Of a stretch of 25,261 bases of DNA, positions 22,222-25,261 are shown piece by piece (within the stretch, counting starts at the first letter, position 1; each line of letters starts with the position of its first letter). A program made the translations under genes and the position numbers. The notes beneath the pieces are model-generated. The model was not told where the DNA came from. It did not search any database and worked only from the letters and a program-made list of their open reading frames with translations. This stretch comes from Lachnospiraceae bacterium UBA3692 (GTDB taxonomy: Bacteria; Bacillota; Clostridia; Lachnospirales; Lachnospiraceae), in NCBI GenBank assembly GCA_002372815.1, contig DFIR01000073.1:1-25261 (forward strand). Reading direction: 5' to 3'.

Positions 22222-23566
22222 TCTCTTCTCCTTTCCTTCAGCGCTTCCAGCAGCGCGCGCTGGCCCGTGTCCTTAGACTGCAGGGCCTTCATCACCTGCT
22301 CGTCGACCGTGCCCTCTGCGATCAGGTGGTGGACGATCACGGGCCTCTGCTGGCCCTGCCGGTGCAGCCTCGCGTTCGCCTGCTGGTAGAGCTCCAGGGA
22401 CCAGGTGAGGCCGTACCAGACGATCACATGGCCGCCGTCCTGCAGGTTCAGGCCGTAGCCCACGCTCGCAGGATGCGCCAGCAGCACCGGGATCTCTCCG
22501 CGGTTCCACGCCGCGATGGTCTCAGGGCCTTCCAGCTCCCTCGCGTCCGGAATCTTCTCCCTGATCGCTTCCAGATCGTGCTTGAAGCTGTAGAAGACCA
22601 GGACCGGGCTGTCTGACACGTCCACGATCTCTGCCAGGGCCTCGGCCTTCGCGTCGTGGATCCGGACGACCCCGTGCTCGTCGGTGTACGCCCTGCCATT
22701 CGCGATCTGCAGGAGCTTCGACATCACAGCGGCCGCGTTTAAGGCCGCCACGGTCTCGTCCTCGACCTGCAGGAGCTGTTCCTGCTCCATCTTCCGGTAG
22801 TTCTCCATCTCGGCCTCAGAGAGCCGAACAGGCACCTCACGATCAATTCTGTCGGGAAGCTCCAGGTAGTCCGCGGCGCTCATGCTCACGCAGATGTCGC
22901 TAATTCGCCTCCGTATCTCTTCCTCTGCTCCCCTGATGGCGGCCCACTTGTAAACGACATACCCGTTTTGGACTGCCGGCCGGAACCATTTCTCGCGATA
23001 CCGCCCGAGTGTCCGGCCCAGCCGCTCGCCCCTGTCCAGCAGGAAGACCTCGGCCCACAGATCCATGAGGCCGTTGGGGCTCGGCGTCCCGGTGAGGCCC
23101 ACCACTCTCTCGATGAACGGCAGCACCTGCCGCAGGGCCTTGAAGCGCTTCGCCTGGGGGTTCTTGAAGCTCGACAGCTCGTCGACCACGACCATGTCGA
23201 AGGGCCACAGCTTCCCGTACCTCTGGACGATCCACTGGACGCAGTCCCGGCCGATCACGTAGACGTCCGCCTTCCGGCTGAGTGCCTTCACGCGCTGCTG
23301 TGGCGTCCCCAGCACCCTCGAGACGGTCAACCCGCTCAGGTGGTCCCACTTCTCGTGCTCTCTCGTCCAGGTGTCCTCTGCGACCCGCTTTGGCGCGATC
23401 ACCAGCACCTTCGAGACCGCGAAGTCGTCGATCAGCTGCTTCACTGCGGTCAGCGTGATCACCGTCTTGCTCAGCCGAGGCCCATATCCAGGAACAGCCC
23501 GACGTTCTCCTGGCCGTAGATCTTGTCGACCATCCTCGTCTGGTATTCATGCGGTATGAACTTCAT
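22218..23566 (-). pseudogene. SNF2-family helicase, frameshifted inside Walker A
   Basis: This is a DNA-dependent ATPase/helicase of the SNF2 superfamily, in two frames. The true N-terminus (ATG 23566, GGAGG upstream, MKFIPHEYQTRMVDKIYGQE...LFLDMGLG) runs into TGA at 23471-23473. The rest continues in another frame from about 23475: SKTVITLTAVKQL, VVVDELSSFKN (motif II), GLTGTPSPNG (III), LVFYSFKHDL (IV), GYGLNLQ (V) and ANARLHRQGQQRP (VI). One lost base restores DMGLGLSKT; a 5-base insertion is the alternative. No slippery sequence is evident at the join. All other motifs are intact, so the change is recent or an assembly error. The 414-aa distal frame alone lacks motif I. Confidence 0.85.
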
Positions 23567-23922
23567 TCGGCATCACCTCCCTCCAGTTCGTACTCCTCAT
23601 ACGGCGCGTAGCCTTCGTCCCGGTACTCTCCGGAGCTGGTCACATAATCAGCCATGTCCCTGATGAAATCCACGGCGCCCCGCTTCCCGTAAACGACACA
23701 CACCTGCTGATGCCGCTCACGGAGCCTCCGGATCTGATACCGCTGTACCCTGCTGAGGCGCCCCATCGCGGTTTTAAGCTCCACGAAGACCGTCCGGCCG
23801 TCTGGAAAGATAGCCACCCGATCCGGCACGCCATCGTTTCCGGGACTCACAAACTTGAGCCACAGCCCTCCCAGTCCCTCGATCCTGGACTTAAGCCAGC
23901 TCTCGATTTCACTCTCTTTCAT
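23563..23922 (-). CDS. VRR-NUC domain nuclease
   Basis: A 119-aa stand-alone VRR-NUC nuclease, a PD-(D/E)XK enzyme associated with replication and repair in phages. It shows GNDGVPDRVA (D34), TVFVELKTA (E48-x-K50) and RLSRVQRYQIRRLR, the usual motif set, with an acidic N-terminal helix (ESEIESWL). ATG 23922 is chosen, with GGAG about 8 bases upstream, over a GTG six bases earlier. Its stop overlaps the helicase start (ATGA); it overlaps the preceding gene by 14 bases. VRR-NUC next to an SNF2 helicase is a standing pair in Firmicute phages. Confidence 0.88.
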   Translation of the reverse strand: MKESEIESWLKSRIEGLGGLWLKFVSPGNDGVPDRVAIFPDGRTVFVELKTAMGRLSRVQRYQIRRLRERHQQVCVVYGKRGAVDFIRDMADYVTSSGEYRDEGYAPYEEYELEGGDAE

Positions 23923-24262
23923 GCACACGCTCCAACTTCTTCAGAAGATTTCTCAAATAGGACTCCACTGTTTCTGCGGCCTTCCGGTCGACTTCTGCGT
24001 CGGACTCTTTAAACAGCGACCCGTAGAAAGCCTTTAAATAGTCGTTGCTCAGTTCAGGATGATCCTCGAACATATAATCTTCTGCCCTGGACCGGATCAG
24101 TTCTATCTTCTGCTCTGCCCGGGCCCACTGGTCTATGTCTTTTGCTTTAAGCACACCAGATGCGAGGATACTGACGTCTACGCTGATCTGGTGCAGCAGC
24201 CGCGTCATCGCTCCAACTTTTAAATACAGATCGATATCACGATCCTGTTTTCGTTTCGCCAT
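23909..24262 (-). CDS. Small charged protein of unknown function
   Basis: A 117-aa helical protein (MAKRKQDRDIDLYLKVGAMT, then HQISVDVSILASGVLKAKDI, and an acidic C-terminal half ending LERVHERE). It lies first in the run after the dyad region and just before VRR-NUC. GGAGGGAAAA before ATG 24262 decides the start; the longer reading upstream is rejected. No recognised domain. Confidence 0.72.
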   Translation of the reverse strand: MAKRKQDRDIDLYLKVGAMTRLLHQISVDVSILASGVLKAKDIDQWARAEQKIELIRSRAEDYMFEDHPELSNDYLKAFYGSLFKESDAEVDRKAAETVESYLRNLLKKLERVHERE

Positions 24263-24282
24263 TTTTCCCTCCTGTGACGACT

Positions 24283-24441
24283 GTGCCAACTGTGACTCTG
24301 TTTCTATAGAGATATACGCGTATAGGCGAATTAGGCATATTAGACATACGCGTATGCGTATATGCGTGCCTACGCATGCCTAAATTTGCCTATTTTACCT
24401 AAATAAATAAATCTCTATAGAATAGCTGTCACAATTGTCAC
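24283..24441. promoter_or_regulatory. 159-bp imperfect dyad with phased TAGGCA/TGCCTA boxes (possible origin or operator)
   Basis: The gene-free stretch 24263-24445 is a large inverted repeat centred near 24362. Matching blocks lie at exactly mirrored positions: GTGCCAACTGTGAC (24283-24296) with GTCACAATTGTCAC (24428-24441), 12 of 14; CTATAGAGAT (24304-24313) with ATCTCTATAG (24411-24420), perfect; TAGG boxes at 24323, 24332 and 24341 (9-bp period) with TGCCTA at 24367, 24377, 24387 and TACCTA at 24396 (9-10-bp period). The centre is alternating GCGTAT/ATACGC. Helically phased half-sites with dyad symmetry suggest binding of a multimeric protein; a replication origin or operator is inference. 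It is AT-rich against its surroundings. Confidence 0.7.
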
Positions 24442-24445
24442 TTGT

Positions 24446-24967
24446 CTAATTTGCTCTTTTGTAGAGTCGCTGGAGGCCATAATCTGTCACGCGTCTCCTG
24501 ACGCTTGTCCTGGCCCATCCGGGGATCTTCGCCATGATCTTCGCTATCGCGTAGGAGTCTTTCGGCTCCATCCTGGTCGCATTCCCGTGCAGTGCTTCTA
24601 CCCAGATCTCGATGTTCGATACCTCCGTCCGCCGGACGGTTCCAGGCTCCCCGCTTTCGAGGAACATGAGGCGTGTATTCATATCCATCTCACCCCACCC
24701 CTCAGGCAGCAGTCTGTCGAGGAACTCTTCCACGATCCCCTGCCGCTCATCCGGTTCCATCGCTTCGCGCTGGGCGTCCGCAGCTTTGGCTTCAGCCTCC
24801 GCAGACAGCTCCAGGTCTTCTCCTGTATCGTAGAGGATCTTCGCCTCCGCCCAGATCTGGTCCACGATCTCTTTCGGCATGTTCACCGTTCGCGCTCTGC
24901 CTTCCTTCCGGATCCTGACCGGCCAGAAGCGCCGGTCTCCCGACCACCTTTGCGATCTCAGCTTTTG
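24446..24967 (-). pseudogene. VapE-family helicase, C-terminal remnant
   Basis: Only the last ~170 residues of a virulence-associated E family protein (phage/SaPI replicative superfamily 3 helicase-like) are present. The frame opens after a TGA at 24968-24970 with WSGDRRFWPVRI, the conserved VapE motif, then IWAEAKILYDTGEDLEL, EEFLDRLLPEGWGEMD and SNIEIWVEALHG. The Walker ATPase part is missing, and the sequence upstream belongs to the HTH gene. Internal starts at 24886 (GTG) or 24880 (ATG) have no good ribosome site. A separate ATG at 24971 with GGAGG upstream (MTKAEIAKVVG) opens in another frame and dies at 24792, as expected for a deletion junction. The stop is TAG. Confidence 0.75.
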
Positions 24968-24970
24968 TCA

Positions 24971-25174
24971 TCACTGTACCTCCTCATCCTTTGGAAAAAG
25001 ATCCTCTATTTTGCACTGGAGCGCGTCGCACATTTTATATGCCACGCTGACTGGCGGCTCCGATTCTCCGCGGATGTACCTCCGCAGCGTTGCCTGACGG
25101 ATTCCTGCCACTTCGCACACCTTGTTTCGCGAGGTATGCCGGAGATCAATGTAGTCCATGATTTTGTTCGTCAT
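24971..25174 (-). CDS. Cro-like XRE-family HTH regulator
   Basis: A 67-aa single-domain XRE/Cro-like protein: DYIDLRHTSRNKVCEVAGIR, then QATLRRYIRGESEPPVSVAYKMCDAL and KIEDLFPKDEE. It is small enough to be Cro-like, with no C-terminal cleavage domain. It lies on the same strand as the early/late genes, so it would act at the start of the rightmost operon; ATG 25174 overlaps the stop of the preceding gene (ATGA) with AAGGAG just upstream. The lysogeny repressor itself would lie outside the window. Confidence 0.82.
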   Translation of the reverse strand: MTNKIMDYIDLRHTSRNKVCEVAGIRQATLRRYIRGESEPPVSVAYKMCDALQCKIEDLFPKDEEVQ

Positions 25175-25260
25175 TCCTTCTCTCCTTCCATCGGCATCCT
25201 CTGCACTCCCCGGCGGTATGCGTCTTCTTCCCCGGGGCGGCGATTCCAGAAGTTAATGGC
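25171..25260 (-). CDS. C-terminal end of an unidentified gene (cut by window edge)
   Basis: The last 29 codons of a minus-strand gene (AINFWNRRPGEEDAYRRGVQ, ending RMPMEGEKE), open to the window edge. Its TGA overlaps the ATG of the Cro-like gene (ATGA), showing the operon continues to the right. Too little is visible for a function. Confidence 0.6.
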   Translation of the reverse strand, partial: AINFWNRRPGEEDAYRRGVQRMPMEGEKE

Positions 25261-25261
25261 T

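Noticed and set aside
23460..23480. Programmed frameshift in the helicase
   Set aside because: No slippery sequence precedes the TGA, and a +1 shift would enter the wrong frame; mutation or sequence error fits better.

Overview
The window is temperate phage DNA (siphovirus type) from a fairly GC-rich, low-branching Firmicute host, most likely a Clostridia/Lachnospiraceae-like bacterium. Evidence for the host: strong AGGAGG-type ribosome sites, an SPP1/A118-like head-tail module, an NlpC/P60-like lysin with choline/glucan-binding-type repeats, and families usually seen in Firmicute phages (DUF1492/ArpU-like regulator, VRR-NUC, SNF2 helicase, VapE). Apart from an integrase fragment at the left edge, every gene lies on the minus strand, so the genetic order runs from right to left.

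Right to left, 25261-20456 is the early/middle region: the tail end of an unknown gene, a small Cro-like HTH protein, a 5'-truncated VapE helicase remnant, a 159-bp imperfect dyad with phased TAGGCA-type boxes, a small unknown gene, a VRR-NUC nuclease, an SNF2 helicase broken by a frameshift inside Walker A, two zinc-motif proteins (one MazG-like), two small unknown genes, a 22-codon gene with an in-frame amber codon, and a sigma-like late regulator. Many of these genes overlap by ATGA or GTGA. A strong terminator follows the regulator.

20329-9865 is packaging, head and neck: TerS, TerL, portal, a MuF-type minor capsid protein carrying an extra C-terminal zinc-metallopeptidase domain, three tiny coupled genes, scaffold, major capsid protein, four connector/completion proteins, tail tube protein and the tail chaperones. 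9303-1384 is the tail: a short tape measure, Dit, a tail endopeptidase-like baseplate protein, a coiled-coil peptide, and a 1024-aa receptor-binding/upper-baseplate protein ending in an SGNH esterase domain. The lysin (1333-521) comes last. No holin was recognised.

The left end is the recombination locus. The integrase 3' end, a strong bidirectional terminator, a core matching the 3' end of a tmRNA (ssrA) gene, and probable arm-type sites lie between integrase and lysin. That is the order of attP, so the source is a circular/excised phage genome or a tandem lysogen, not a simple single prophage junction. The terminator sits immediately beyond the ssrA core, where it could replace the host ssrA terminator after integration. 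Two replication genes look damaged (VapE and SNF2 helicase), so the phage may be partly defective or the assembly may carry errors.
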